A stretch of DNA of 64,000 nt from Paenibacillus sp. OVF10 (GTDB taxonomy: Bacteria > Bacillota > Bacilli > Paenibacillales > Paenibacillaceae): the NCBI GenBank assembly GCA_022836915.1, contig CP094668.1, positions 4,712,001-4,776,000 of the forward strand, written 5' to 3'. Position numbers and translations under genes: made by a program. Of this stretch, positions 25,867-36,738 are shown piece after piece (position 1 is the stretch's first letter; the number at the start of each line of letters is the position of its first letter). The notes below the pieces were generated by a model, which made no database searches, had not been told where the DNA came from, and was given only the letters and a program-made list of their open reading frames with translations.

Positions 25867-27106
25867 AAAGCGCCCTCCTTCCCTGCATACACATCCAATG
25901 CGGCCTGCACTGCTTCACCGGCAGGTAGTACATGACGATGACGGAGAAGAACAGCTTCCAACGCCCCTAGCACATGAAGTACGTTCTTGCGTTGGCAGCT
26001 GAATCCCATTGTACCGATCCGCCAGATCTGCCCTTTCAACGGGCCGAATGAACTGGCAATCTCAATGCTGAAATCGTTCAGCAACATGCTGCGCACCGAC
26101 TCACCATCAATCCCCTCCGGAATCGTGATACAAGTGACCACCGGAAGTTTACTGGACATATCCCCATACAACTGTAGTCCCATTCCCTGAATTCCAGCGA
26201 CCAACGCACGTTCATTGGCCAGATGTCTCTGGAACCTGGCCTCCAACCCTTCTTGCAGCAGTATGCGCAGGCCTTCGTGAAGACCATAGAGCATGGAGGT
26301 TGCCTCCGTATGGTGGTTCAACCGTGCTGAACTCCAGTAATCCTGCAATTGGCTCAGGTCAAAATAATTGCTGGCAATGGTGCGGCCTTCTGCCCGCGCA
26401 CTGGTTGCATCTCGGAGTCCGCGTTCAACTGTTTTGCGGCTCATCAGTTTCTGTTCCACACGACTGTTGTACGTGAGAGGTGCCATCCCTGAAGGAACGG
26501 ACAGGCATTTCTGCGTGCCACCCATCACCGCATCCAGATGCCAGGCATCCGTCTCCACCGGAGTCCCGCCAATGGTTGCTACAGCATCCACGACGAGTAA
26601 GATATCAAGGTCGCGACAGGCTTTGCCAATCTCGGCAAGGGGCTGCATCTGACCGGTGGAAGTCTCACCGTGAACCATCGCAACCAGACTTGGTTTATGG
26701 GTATGAATCGCCTTGATCACCTCTTCGGGATCAAATACCGTTCCCCATTCTGTTTCAAAAAGACAACCTCTGCACCGCAGCGTTCCGAGATCTCAACCAG
26801 CAGATGTCCAAATCGTCCGTAGATCGGAACGAGAACTTTGTCACCGGGCTGGATCAGACTAACCAACACAGCTTCAATGCCTGAACGGGATGTACCATCG
26901 ACTGGATAACACCACTCGTTATCTGTCATATATAACTCACGCAGCATCGCCATCGTCTCGTTCATTAAGGATGTGAACTCCGGGTCAAACTGCCCCAGGA
27001 TCGGAAAGGATAATGCTCTAAGAACACGTGGATCAACTTCAACCGGCCCCGGGGTCATAATGGTCCGCAAGGACGGAGATAACTCTTTATAGGTGGACAT
27101 CTTCAT
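25860..27106 (-). CDS. pucG: PLP-dependent (S)-ureidoglycine--glyoxylate aminotransferase (one frame break)
   Basis: This class V aminotransferase has about 415 residues. It transfers the amino group of ureidoglycine to an acceptor such as glyoxylate, giving oxalurate and glycine. Features are MTPGPVEVDPRVL, the cofactor-binding DGTSRSGIEAVL, VVDAVATIGGTP with the PLP aspartate, and GGTQKCLSVPSGMAP with the Schiff-base lysine. The frame breaks at the A5 (coding T5) run 26757-26761: AEVVFF should continue ETEWGTVFDPEEVIKAIHTH. It starts right at the pucF stop (TGAATG; an ATG at 27100 is also possible) and overlaps the GGT-like gene by seven bases. Confidence 0.88.
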
Positions 27107-28414
27107 TCAACTCCCGTAACCGTATTTATAGAGTAGCCGTACCAGAACCCGAAAACCGTGCATCAGGTCTGCTTCAGCTGTATATTCAAGTGGATTATGA
27201 CTGATACCGTCCTGACTCGGCACAAATATCATGGCTGTTGGACAAGCCGGCTGAAAAATCTGCGAATCATGTCCCGCGCCGCTTGGCATTAGCCAATAGG
27301 ACAACTGCTCCTGCTCACAGGTATCCTGAATGTCTGAGATCATCTCTGCATTCATAGGAATAGGCGTTACCGACAGATGTTCTTCCCAGTCCAGTCCGAG
27401 CTGCTGCTCGGCTGCGATTCGACTAAAAGCCTGAAGCATATCCTGCCAGCACCGATCAATACTCTCCTGCCGGATATGGCGGATATCCAATGAAAACACC
27501 GCCCGTGCTGCAACCACATTTCCAACACCCGGATCGGCTGTGATTCGCCCAACCGTGGCTACCAGCGGTTCTCCTGCTTCCAATGCGATATTCCTTACTG
27601 CAGTAATCATCTCGGCTGCTCCTGCAAGTGCGTCTTTGCGCCAAGACATCGGTGTCGTTCCTGCGTGATTCGCTTCTCCACTTACGGTAATACTGAACCG
27701 CTTCTGACCTACAATGTCGGATACAACTCCAATCGAATGTCCGAGACGTTCCAGAACCTGACCTTGCTCAATGTGAAGCTCAATAAAGGCACCGTAATTT
27801 TTCGCGGCAGGTCTATATGCACTATCGGGTCCAAAGCCCGCATCCCGGATCGCTTGTGCAAAGGTAACGCCGTTTTGATCCTTCAAATGATCTACATCTT
27901 CCAGAGACGTTATTCCTGTTATACTGCGTGAACCCCAATACGCAAAAGGGAATCGGCTTCCCTCTTCTTCGCATAACGATACCACTTGAAGTGTGCGTTT
28001 CGGTGCTCCGAAATGCTTCTGCAAATACTCCAAAGCAAGGACACCCGCCACCACACCGTAAGCACCATCATACTTGCCACCATACACCACAGTATCAATA
28101 TGTGATCCGGTCACAATCGGTAATTCTTCAGCACCAGTCGCTGATTCCTTACTCTCGCTCTTGAGTGTGCCATACAGATTACCGGACTGGTCAAATTCGG
28201 GAGACAGCCCTTTCTCCTGCATTTTGGCAGCAAGAGCACCTTGTGCTTCACACCAAGCCGAGTCATACAACAGTCGTGTGACGCCGCCCTGTGCATCCGC
28301 ACCATAGGTCGACAGCCAGTCAAGCATGGCTTGCAGCTCCACCTGTTCCACATTTGGCAAAGGAAGAGGTGCGTTATTTGTACCGGATGACCGGTATACT
28401 CCAGACTCATTCAT
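27107..28414 (-). CDS. pucF: Allantoate amidohydrolase (M20 family)
   Basis: The protein has 435 residues. It converts allantoate to ureidoglycine, ammonia and CO2. Binuclear metal ligands of the M20/AllC-type peptidase family are visible in TGSHIDTVVYGGKYDG, CEEEGSRF, ELHIEQG and GAGHDSQ. The lid/dimerisation domain contains VSGEANHAGTTPMSWRKDA. The start overlaps the pucH stop (ATGA). Intact. Confidence 0.92.
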   Translation of the reverse strand: MNESGVYRSSGTNNAPLPLPNVEQVELQAMLDWLSTYGADAQGGVTRLLYDSAWCEAQGALAAKMQEKGLSPEFDQSGNLYGTLKSESKESATGAEELPIVTGSHIDTVVYGGKYDGAYGVVAGVLALEYLQKHFGAPKRTLQVVSLCEEEGSRFPFAYWGSRSITGITSLEDVDHLKDQNGVTFAQAIRDAGFGPDSAYRPAAKNYGAFIELHIEQGQVLERLGHSIGVVSDIVGQKRFSITVSGEANHAGTTPMSWRKDALAGAAEMITAVRNIALEAGEPLVATVGRITADPGVGNVVAARAVFSLDIRHIRQESIDRCWQDMLQAFSRIAAEQQLGLDWEEHLSVTPIPMNAEMISDIQDTCEQEQLSYWLMPSGAGHDSQIFQPACPTAMIFVPSQDGISHNPLEYTAEADLMHGFRVLVRLLYKYGYGS

Positions 28415-29813
28415 GACGTCTCCTCCGTTCCCGCTTCGATGGGACTAAAGGAGTGGGCTGTAATGTGCTGCCCGATCGGTTCAGGAGATAATCCGGATTC
28501 CGAGTTATATACCCGTTGCCCACGACAGAATACTTCTGCAATGCGACAGTTAAATGTACGTCCCACATAAGGGCTCTGTTGATGCGTATAGAGAAGATCC
28601 TCCGTGTTCAGGATTGTGTTTTTCTCCCAATCAATCAGGACCAGATCTGCATCCTTGCCAACGGCAATCTCTCCTTTGCTCTCCAGACCAAGCCTTCTGG
28701 CAGGTTGCAGGGAAAGCACTCTTCCGAGCAACGGGAGGTCGATATTACGCTGTAGATGTCCGTCCTCCAGCATGATCAGCAGTGTGCTTTGCGCTCCGGA
28801 TATACCGCCCCAGATTTCAAAGAAGTTATCAGATTGTTTCATGGATGGCGGACATGGAGAATGATCTGAGGCAATAACATCAATCAATCCCGAAGTCAGT
28901 GCATCCCACAACTGCTCCTGCTCGGAAGAGCTGCGAAGAGGTGGAGCGCATTTCGCTATAGCACCCAATCGGACAACATCCTGATCGGTCAGCGTCAGAT
29001 AATGAGGGCATGTCTCCGAAGTCACATCCTGCCCACGCCGTTTTGCATCTGCAATTAGATCCAGGGCTTCCCGGGTACTAATATGCACAAAATGCAGCGC
29101 ACACCCGGTCTGTTCACCGTATGTCAATGCCCGCGCAACCGCGACGACTTCGGCTTCCACAGGACGCGACCGGACATAGTCCATCGGTTCCGTCTTACCC
29201 TCCGTAATGCTTTTCGCACCGAGTTCGGCAACCATGCTTTCGTCTTCTGCATGAAGTGCCAGCACACGGTTTAATTTTGCAATTTCATGCATCCCGTCCA
29301 GTAGCGTATGGTCATCGGCTCTGGCAAAGATGTCTTCCCCATCTCCACCGGGCTCAGACATAAATGCCTTGAATCCGGCAGCACCCAACCCTGCCAGTGG
29401 AGCAAGTTCATCACGATTGCCGGGAACCAAACCTCCCCAGAAGGCATAATCAACATACGATTGGTCTGCAGCTGCTTTCATTTTCATTTCCCATGCTTCT
29501 GGTCTCGTAGTTGGTGGAACGCCGTTAAGTGGCATATCGACATAGGTTGTGATTCCCCCTGCGGCAAGGGCTGCCGAACCTGATCGGAATCCCTCCCAAC
29601 TGGCGAGTCCAGGTTCATTGAAGTGTACATGAATGTCCACGACACCCGGCATCACTGTAAGACCCTCAGCTTCTATGATGCAAGTCGCTTCGCAAGCGGG
29701 CAGCCGCGTGGATAGTTCCGTTATTTTCTCACCCGTAATGCCAATATCCAGTTGTTCTACCCGATCTCTCAGCACCACCCGGGCCCCCGGATGATGGTAT
29801 CAAATGTTGTCAT
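28411..29813 (-). CDS. pucH: Allantoinase (one frame break near the start)
   Basis: The protein has about 467 residues and hydrolyses allantoin to allantoate. Amidohydrolase motifs are DIHVHFNEPG (HxH), the carbamylated-lysine region GFKAFMSEPGG, ALHAEDE, HFVHIST and ASDHSPCPP. The true start is probably ATG 29813, with AGGAGGAGGG upstream. It reads MTTFDTIIRG and, after restoring one G at the run 29784-29788, continues ARVVLRDRVEQLDIGITGEK. Read without this repair the protein would begin at 29778 without a ribosome binding site. It overlaps pucF by four bases. Confidence 0.9.
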
Positions 29814-29856
29814 GTGGATGACCCTCCTCCTGAATCAGAACCGGATGTGTGCATAT

Positions 29857-30234
29857 TCAGCTTCCCCGGTATGTACTGTAACCTCCTGGAGCAATCAATA
29901 ATGGAATATGGTAATGGCTTGAGGCATCAGATACGGCAAAACGAATCGGAACAATCGTCCATAATGCCTGCCCCAGCTCCTCCAACGAACGCTGTGCGTA
30001 ATAACTCTCGACATGGAATTGAAGCTCATATATCACTGGCTCCAACTTGCCTCCATCCAGCAGTGGTGCATCCAAACGTCCATCCGCATTGGTCACCGAC
30101 TCAGCCACTTTTATTTTGCTTTCCTGGTCTCCATCCCTCTTCAAGGTGTACAGTTCGATCCGAACACCCGCAGCAGGGACACCTTTGGATGTGTCCAGCA
30201 CATGTGTTGTAATTCGCCCACCAGATATCGACAT
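29857..30234 (-). CDS. pucM: 5-hydroxyisourate hydrolase
   Basis: The protein has 125 residues of the transthyretin-related family. It hydrolyses 5-hydroxyisourate to OHCU. The N-terminal catalytic histidine lies in ITTHVLDTSKG, the arginine in VRIELYTLKRDG, the second histidine in SHYHIPLLIAPGGY, and the C-terminus is the diagnostic YRGS tetrapeptide. Its start shares a base with the end of pucL, so the genes are coupled. Intact. Confidence 0.93.
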   Translation of the reverse strand: MSISGGRITTHVLDTSKGVPAAGVRIELYTLKRDGDQESKIKVAESVTNADGRLDAPLLDGGKLEPVIYELQFHVESYYAQRSLEELGQALWTIVPIRFAVSDASSHYHIPLLIAPGGYSTYRGS

Positions 30235-31739
30235 CAGACGTCACCTTCTTTCCCGGAGTCACGGCCGTCTGTTGCCAGATCATCCCTTGTCATCGAGAAA
30301 CCCTGGAATCCATAAGGTGGTCTCGGCTCAGTAAAGACTTTGCCTTCTCCCTCGTTCACTTCCTCCAGCACTGTCTCCCACGTCCGATTGTTGGATTCAA
30401 ATGAAACCTCACTCAGTTGCTCAAATCGGCTTAACAACCTTCGTCCAATCTGGTAGATCAGATGTTGAATGGAAGCGGATCGACACTCATGAAATACCGC
30501 AGCAGCCAAATCTCTGACCTGTTCCGCCGCCACATACCGTCCACGCTGATCATCCATGCCATCTCTCGGATCTTCATAACGCCAATTGATGTTCAGGAAA
30601 ATAAATAACGGTCGATCCCATGTCTCTGGAAGAGTGGTATATTCATCCTGCATAAATCCGGCAAATTCACTGCCTTTGACCTTGATCAGTCTCAGATCGG
30701 CTACACCACTGAAATGGTTGCTGAGTTCAATCGAGTCTCCTGATCGTTCTGCTTCCACGGCAGCTGTTGCACGATCATTCTGCGAATAACGAAATACGAG
30801 CGCACTCGGTCGATAATTTCCTTCTAATCCAATGGGTATATCTTCAAACGGAATCTGGTCCGCTGTCATCTGAACCTTGCACATCTGGGGATACGTCTCC
30901 AGGAAACGCCGACTTACCAGCGCAAGAAATCCTTCCACCGTCGCCCCTGTGTAATCCGCTGCATGTTTAAGAATGAAATTTTTCATCGAATCGGTTGCAA
31001 CCACCAGCGAATTATCTCCTTCTGCAAAAGAAGGCAAGAATTCATCGCCCTGCACAGCGACCTTAATGTTCAATCCAAACAGAATATTGCTGCGTCCCAT
31101 AAAAGGAGATTCCGGAATGGACTGAATACCCGTCAGCGGTTTGGCGTAGGATCGGTACATCCACACATCCCCTTTGCCGTAATACATCGTCCGCTGCTGC
31201 ACTGCGGCTGGTTTGCTCACGAACTCATGTTCATGACCGATCTGTGCGAGCCACTGCTCCAAACGAATGCCCGCTATCTTGAATACTTCCTTCAATGCAG
31301 TCTCAAATTCTTCTTCCCTGCCTCGGCGATGACGTTGCCTCATGGACTCGAGGATGGAGCTTGCGGTATGGCCTTTTACAGCCAATATGAAAGGAAAGCC
31401 CAATTGGCTTGTATATGCTTTGTTTAATTGTTGAAGTTCGTTGTATTGCTCTTGTGAGAGTGAATCAAGCCCTGCACCAGCCTGCTCCTGAACGGAGTTG
31501 CTGCTCATGCTGATTCGCGCTCCAAGATCCGGGTGATTTCGAAGTAACTGTAACTTCACCTGGTCATCCGATGCCTGAACCACGTTTTTCATCACTTTCA
31601 TCATCTGTTCAAATGAATCAAAAGGTCGTAAAAGCCCGGCCCGCTCAGCCACCCATGGTGATTCCTCAAATAAGCCGCCAAACGTATGCACAAACTGTGT
31701 GATAGACCAGTTGTTAACAAGTTTAATTAAGTCGCTCAT
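30234..31739 (-). CDS. pucL: OHCU decarboxylase-urate oxidase fusion
   Basis: The protein has about 501 residues from ATG 31739 (GGAGGT seven bases upstream). The N-terminal domain (about 1-165) is OHCU decarboxylase, with NHPDLGARISMSSNS and EQAGAGLDSLS typical of that fold. The C-terminal domain (about 175-495) is cofactor-free urate oxidase, including YRSYAKPLTGIQSIPESPFMG, GDNSLVVATDSMKNF and LEGNYRPSALVFRYS. It turns urate to 5-hydroxyisourate and, after PucM, OHCU to S-allantoin. The same fusion occurs in B. subtilis PucL. First gene of the leftward catabolic operon. Confidence 0.93.
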   Translation of the reverse strand: MSDLIKLVNNWSITQFVHTFGGLFEESPWVAERAGLLRPFDSFEQMMKVMKNVVQASDDQVKLQLLRNHPDLGARISMSSNSVQEQAGAGLDSLSQEQYNELQQLNKAYTSQLGFPFILAVKGHTASSILESMRQRHRRGREEEFETALKEVFKIAGIRLEQWLAQIGHEHEFVSKPAAVQQRTMYYGKGDVWMYRSYAKPLTGIQSIPESPFMGRSNILFGLNIKVAVQGDEFLPSFAEGDNSLVVATDSMKNFILKHAADYTGATVEGFLALVSRRFLETYPQMCKVQMTADQIPFEDIPIGLEGNYRPSALVFRYSQNDRATAAVEAERSGDSIELSNHFSGVADLRLIKVKGSEFAGFMQDEYTTLPETWDRPLFIFLNINWRYEDPRDGMDDQRGRYVAAEQVRDLAAAVFHECRSASIQHLIYQIGRRLLSRFEQLSEVSFESNNRTWETVLEEVNEGEGKVFTEPRPPYGFQGFSMTRDDLATDGRDSGKEGDV

Positions 31740-31776
31740 GTTAAAACCTCCGGTCTGTTGTGGATTATTGTTCTTC

Positions 31777-31805
31777 ATTCTAAGTGTCGTTCAATGTCGC
31801 GACAA
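31777..31805 (-). promoter_or_regulatory. Promoter of the puc catabolic operon with an overlapping palindrome
   Basis: On the minus strand TTGTCG (31805-31800) and TAGAAT (31782-31777) are separated by 17 bp, ending 38 bp before pucL. The palindrome TGTCGCGACA (31795-31804) covers the -35 box and is a candidate operator. Confidence 0.5.
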
Positions 31806-31903
31806 CAATATTTACGCAATTTTGTAATATAACATAACATCAGAGTTGCGATTTGTTTGCTGTGCACGGGAAATTCAGTTTTTGTGGTCCTTAAACATTA
31901 AAA

Positions 31904-31930
31904 AACCGCACTCCATCAGGGAATGCGGTT
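31904..31930 (-). terminator. pucR terminator
   Basis: AACCGCA (31904-31910) pairs with TGCGGTT (31924-31930) and the stem continues inward. On the minus strand a run of five T follows directly, 48 bp past the pucR stop. Confidence 0.8.
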
Positions 31931-31977
31931 CTTGGGGGTATGACCCGGTAACATTGTCATGTTGCACAATGTGCGGT

Positions 31978-33599
31978 CTAGAGTTGGACATTGTGCGGTC
32001 TTGAAGCTGTTTTGTCCCGAACAAACTTGCGGAAGGTGAATACCAGCTTTAATTTGAGCAGATCATTCGTTTTCTTAAAGTCCATTTGCAGCAAGCTGCC
32101 GACTTTCTCCATCCGATAAGTGACCGTGTTGCGATGCACAAACAGCTGTTTGGCAGCTTCATTGATCAGTCCATCATTTTCTATAAAGGACTCTAATGTA
32201 TTCATCAGCACCTGATTGGGATCACCGTCCCTAGCAAGTAGTGGTTCGAGTACTTTATTGCAGTAGTTCTCCATGATGTTATCCGGTACGTGTTGGAACA
32301 CATAGGCAAATTCAAGCATTTCAAATTGCAACGCACGGTCTTTCATGCCGAATCGACGAGCCAGTTGTCGTGTATCCAGACACTCCTGGTATGCTTCACG
32401 GAGCGATTTGGGTTCATGTTTCATTTTGCTGATCCAGAAGCGTGGAGCCGGTGCCCTTTTGCTTCTTGCGCTGCCAGAACATCACCGAAACGGCTTAACA
32501 GAAAACCTGACAGTTCCTCTCCATAATCTCGCCCTGTTGGACAGGTATAGATGGACAGAATGCCATCTTCGATCTGAAAATGCTGTGAGGCCGTGAATTG
32601 CATCAGCGGATTGTATTGCAACTCACGATGAATCTGTTTAAGCAGCTTACCCTCGGCAAACAGAGTCGGCTCAAGTGTGATCAACACGCACTGATAGGTT
32701 CCCTGGAACAGATGGATTCCTTTGTTTTCACTCAAGGTGGTCAATTCCTGAACAGTCATTTTGTTATCCAGATACTGTGAAAGCAGTGTACGCATCTCAT
32801 CTTGCACGGTCGGATTAATATGCTCACGATAAGTCATATCCATATAAAATGCCAGTACATCGGCAGCCTGCTGGAACAGTTCTTCTTCTGCTCGAAGCGA
32901 TAGGGCTGAATCGGTAAACACAAGCAACGATCCGTATTCTTCATCATTTTGCTTGATGGGTACGCGATGACAACTTCCCTGATTCCATTTCACTCGGTGC
33001 ATGACGGATTTCCAAGGCCAGCCCTGTGTTACCGCATCTCCCGCAATGCCTTCACTGCCATAGAGCACATGCCCACGAGAACCAATGACGGCAAGCGGAT
33101 AGTTCAACACTGTGGCTAATTCTGCAAACACATTCCGGTGTGGCTGCTGTTGCAGCGCAAACTGCATTAATTTTTTCTGCTTCTGCACGACCTCATGCAG
33201 CAATCGGTTACTACGTTCATGTTCAGCCTTGAACAAGGCATTCATCTGGTCCGAGAAGGTGAATTGAAAAGGAAGTTCAAGTAATGGTAAACGAAGTCGA
33301 TCAGCTTCCTCGACAATACCCTGGGGAATGGACTGCCAGAAACGTCCCAGCTTGATGCCGAGTCCTGCACAGCCACGTTCATTCAAGCGTCGCATCAAAC
33401 GCAGTGCATCTGTTTCACTGTCTTTCATAATAAAAGCGGTGGTGAACAACATTTCTCCGGATTTGATCCAATCCGCGATATCAGGAGCGTCCATGACATT
33501 AACGGATTTCATCATCCGTGAAGTCCCTTCTCCACCCGCAACCAGTTTGGCCTCTGACAACGGGTATACCTGTAAAGCCTCTTTAACCGTAAGTTGCAT
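31978..33599 (-). CDS. pucR: PucR-family regulator of purine catabolism (one frame break)
   Basis: The protein has about 540 residues from ATG 33599 (GGGAGGT upstream). The N-terminal PucR domain begins MQLTVKEALQVYPL and contains MDAPDIADWIKSGEMLFTTA. A GGDEF-like middle region follows, then a C-terminal PucR helix-turn-helix (NEAAKQLFVHRNTVTYRMEK). The frame breaks at the A4 (coding) run 32424-32427; restoring one A joins ASGSAK to MKHEPKSLREAYQECL. It is transcribed in the same direction as the puc genes but as a separate unit: its terminator at 31904-31930 lies before the operon promoter. PucR homologues activate puc genes in response to pathway intermediates. Confidence 0.88.
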
Positions 33600-33765
33600 G
33601 GACACTACCTCCCATATATATAACACGATATTATGTCATTCTGATTACTATAACTAAATTTCGCATTATTTTTCGAATTAAATCCATATTCAGTCGTTTA
33701 ACTTTTATTTGTTGTTAAGTATTATAACATCATTTTTCTGAATAAAGCTTACACGGCAAAAAATA

Positions 33766-33814
33766 AAACCTATGACCTAATTACAGCGCACTTCCCTGTA
33801 ATTGGCATAGGTTT
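33766..33814. terminator. Terminator of the hybrid kinase gene
   Basis: AAACCTATG...AATTACAG pairs with CTGTAATT...CATAGGTTT, interrupted by a short internal loop. T-rich sequence follows on both strands. It lies just past the leftward kinase stop at 33820. Confidence 0.85.
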
Positions 33815-33819
33815 TTAGA

Positions 33820-36562
33820 TCAGATTTCCATGGCCTCGTGATTCATCCATAATTTCATACGGGATAATACATCTTTGATATTCAGCGGTTTGCTGAGATA
33901 GTCCGAAGCACCTGCAGCAATACATTTCTCCCGATCCTCTTTCATGGCCTTGGCTGTCAGTGCAATAATGGGAAGCTGGGTCATGCCAAGCCGTTCACGG
34001 ATGTGGCGAGTCGTCTCATAACCATCCAGTTCCGGCATCATAATATCCATCATGATGATATCAGGCTTGACTCCTCCACGCTCCAGCAATTCCAGACACT
34101 CGTACCCATTCTGAGCTGAAATGACATACATGCCATATTGCTCAAGAGCGTTAGCCAGCGCATATACATTTCGTATATCATCATCAACGACAAGCACTTG
34201 CCGACCACTGAGCAAAGACTCTTCCAGAGGTGTCAATAAAATATCCGATTGTTCGGAAGTCATTGAAGGAAGCTTATTAATCTCAGGTGCAGTGCTAGCC
34301 ACCTCATTCAAGAACAACCGCGATACATTCATAGTCTCAGGTTCATCTCTTCGCAATGGCAGGAACAGCGTGAACACACTGCCATGTCCTTCACGACTTG
34401 TTGCCGAGATTGACCCCCAGCAAAGTTGCAAGCGATTGAGAGATCGACAGGCCAAGCCCTGTTCCGCCATATTTACGTGCCGTAGCCCCATCCGCCTGTT
34501 TGAATGCATCAAAGATCTGGAGAAGTTTGTTTTCCGCTATGCCAATCCCTGTATCACTGACGGAGAAAGCAATCACGTCGGTCTCTTGGTCTTTCACCTC
34601 AGGATGAGCCAGACTCATTCTGGAGATGGTTAAGGCAACTTCACCCTCACTGGTGAACTTAAATGCGTTCGAGAGCAGATTTCGGAGAATCTGGTGCATT
34701 CTCATCTCGTCAGTCACAATGGTTTCCGGTAAAGGACTTTGGAGCTGAATTCGGAAATCTATTTTTTTCTGTTCCGCTGTTTTCAGGAAATACTGGTTCA
34801 TGACTTCAGGCAGACTGCTCAGGTAAACATCATCAAAATCCACTTCCATCTGCCCGGCCTCTACCTTGGATAGATCCAGAATATCATTGATCAGATTCAG
34901 CAGGTCTTTACCTGACTTGTGAATGACCGAAGCATAGTTCTGCTCTTCACTATTCAAGTGTTGATTTTTATTTTCAGACAAGATTTCGGATAAAATCAGC
35001 ATGCTGTTGAGCGGTGTCCGCAGTTCATGAGACATGTTCGCCAAGAATTCGGATTTGTATCCCGAGCTTGTTCGTAACTGATCCGCCACAACTGCAAGTT
35101 CATTGGCTGATGTCTCAGCAGCACTCTTCTGTATTTCCAGGCGATCATTAAGCATATGAAGCTCTTCGGTCTGCATTTGCAGTTCTTCCGTCTGAGACAG
35201 CATCTCTTCGGTCTGAGCCTGAAGTTTCTCCGATTGTGCCTGTAGTTCTTCATTCAAAACTTGTGACTCATCATATAATTGCTGTAATTCCATACGAGTG
35301 ACGGTCGAGTGTAGTGAAACACCAAAAATGTCCGTCAGTTCTTGCATCAGCTTCATATCATTCTCTTGCAACGGTTTCATTGAAGCAAGCTCGATTACTG
35401 CAATCGTTCTGCCCTCGAACAGGACCGGTACTACGGTAAGTGATGTCGCAGATGTATACCCGAGACCCGAAGAGATTCGGATATAGTTCTGGGGCAGATC
35501 ATTCATGCGCAAGACTCGCTTCTCCACAGCACTTTGACCGACAAGCCCCTCACCCGGGGCAAGCGACACTTTACCGAGCGAACGTTCTTTCTCTCCATCC
35601 CCAGCATATGCAGCCACGCGCAGCAGTCGATTGTCTTTCCAGTAATATAAAACGCTATAGGGAACTTCAAACAACTTGGCAAGCTCGTTCAGGAACAAGC
35701 GGGACAATCCCTCCAGATTGGTCGGGTTCTGTAAGAGTGTGGCAATGCCTGTGATCTGGTCCTTGACCCGATTCTGTTCCTGTACTTCATCCAGTAATTT
35801 GTTGGTTTCGTGACCCAGGTCTCCCACTTCATCATGTGTCCGAACCTGGATCCGCTGCTTCAGGTTTCCACCTTTGGAGATATCACTGATGGTTTGCATA
35901 ACATCTCGCAGCGTTTTGACGATATTTCCTGATATCACAATCGCAGCGGCAATGGATAATGCTGCAATAATACCCCACAGCGTGTACATAATCGTCAGTA
36001 GTGTGGAACTGCGTCTGGCAAGTTCAGTAACCCTCGCCTCGGTCAGAGCGATCTCTGTGTTACGGAAGGTTGTAAGTTGAGAGCGCAGTAGATCAATTTC
36101 AGTTTTACCCGGATCAGATTGAAAGAATGCAACAACTTTCGCTTGATCCCCTTGCTTTTTCAAGTCCACCGACGGCTCCCCAGCAATCTCAATCCAGCGT
36201 GTAATATGAGCTTTGATGTTTTGCAGACTCTGCTGTTGTGAAGGATTATCGCTAATGAGAGCATTCAACTGATCATAGTTGGAACTCCACTGGGATAGGC
36301 CTTGGGAGTAAGGCTCCAAGTAACTTTCATTGCCTGTAATCATGAATCCACGCTGTCCTGTCTCCATATTCAAGACATTTTTTTCAATCGCGTTGGTCAG
36401 ATTATGTACTTCCAGATCATGATGGGAGATAAAATCATTTTCCTTCTGTAACACATTAATTTGGGCCGTAAGCACTAGCAGAACAGCACCAAACAAAAGT
36501 ACAACCACAAGATAGCCCAATAAAATTTTGGAGCGTATCGTAAATCTTCTCGTTTTTGACAA
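33820..36562 (-). CDS. Hybrid sensor histidine kinase/response regulator (CHASE3-HAMP-GAF-HK-REC; one frame break)
   Basis: The protein has about 915 residues from TTG 36562 (TTGGAGGTTT upstream). In order: a transmembrane segment (LLGYLVVVLLFGAVLLVL); a CHASE3-type extracellular domain with ETGQRGFMITG; a second transmembrane segment (LLTIMYTLWGIIAALSIAAA); HAMP; GAF (EGLVGQSA, TVVPVLFEG); a coiled coil of repeated LQAQTEE/LQMQTEE; HisKA with the phosphorylated His in NMSHELRTPL; HATPase with DTGIGIAENK and GTGLGL; and a C-terminal receiver with VDDD, the phospho-Asp in MMDIMMPELDG and SKPLN. The frame changes at the C5 run 34414-34418. Two missing bases (7 to 5) best restore LATLLGGSISATSREGHG. 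The signal is unknown. Confidence 0.88.
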
Positions 36563-36679
36563 CGCGGAAACCTCCAAATATATACGAATCCATTCAATTA
36601 AATTAAAACGGTGCATATGTAGTTTATATGTATACGTATAGTCTGACAAGCTTTAAGTTCATCGATAAGCATAAGAAAA

Positions 36680-36701
36680 ACGACCTACTTCAGCAGGTCG
36701 T
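36680..36701 (-). terminator. fumC terminator
   Basis: ACGACCT and AGGTCGT pair around ACTTCAGC, followed on the minus strand by five T. It lies 38 bp past the fumarase stop. Confidence 0.8.
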
Positions 36702-36738
36702 CCTCATCATTGATCTATATTACTCATTTTAGCTTATT

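Noticed and set aside
31779-31977. Purine riboswitch in the puc leader
   Set aside because: No aptamer-like arrangement of conserved loops was seen; the space is explained by a promoter, a palindrome and the pucR terminator.
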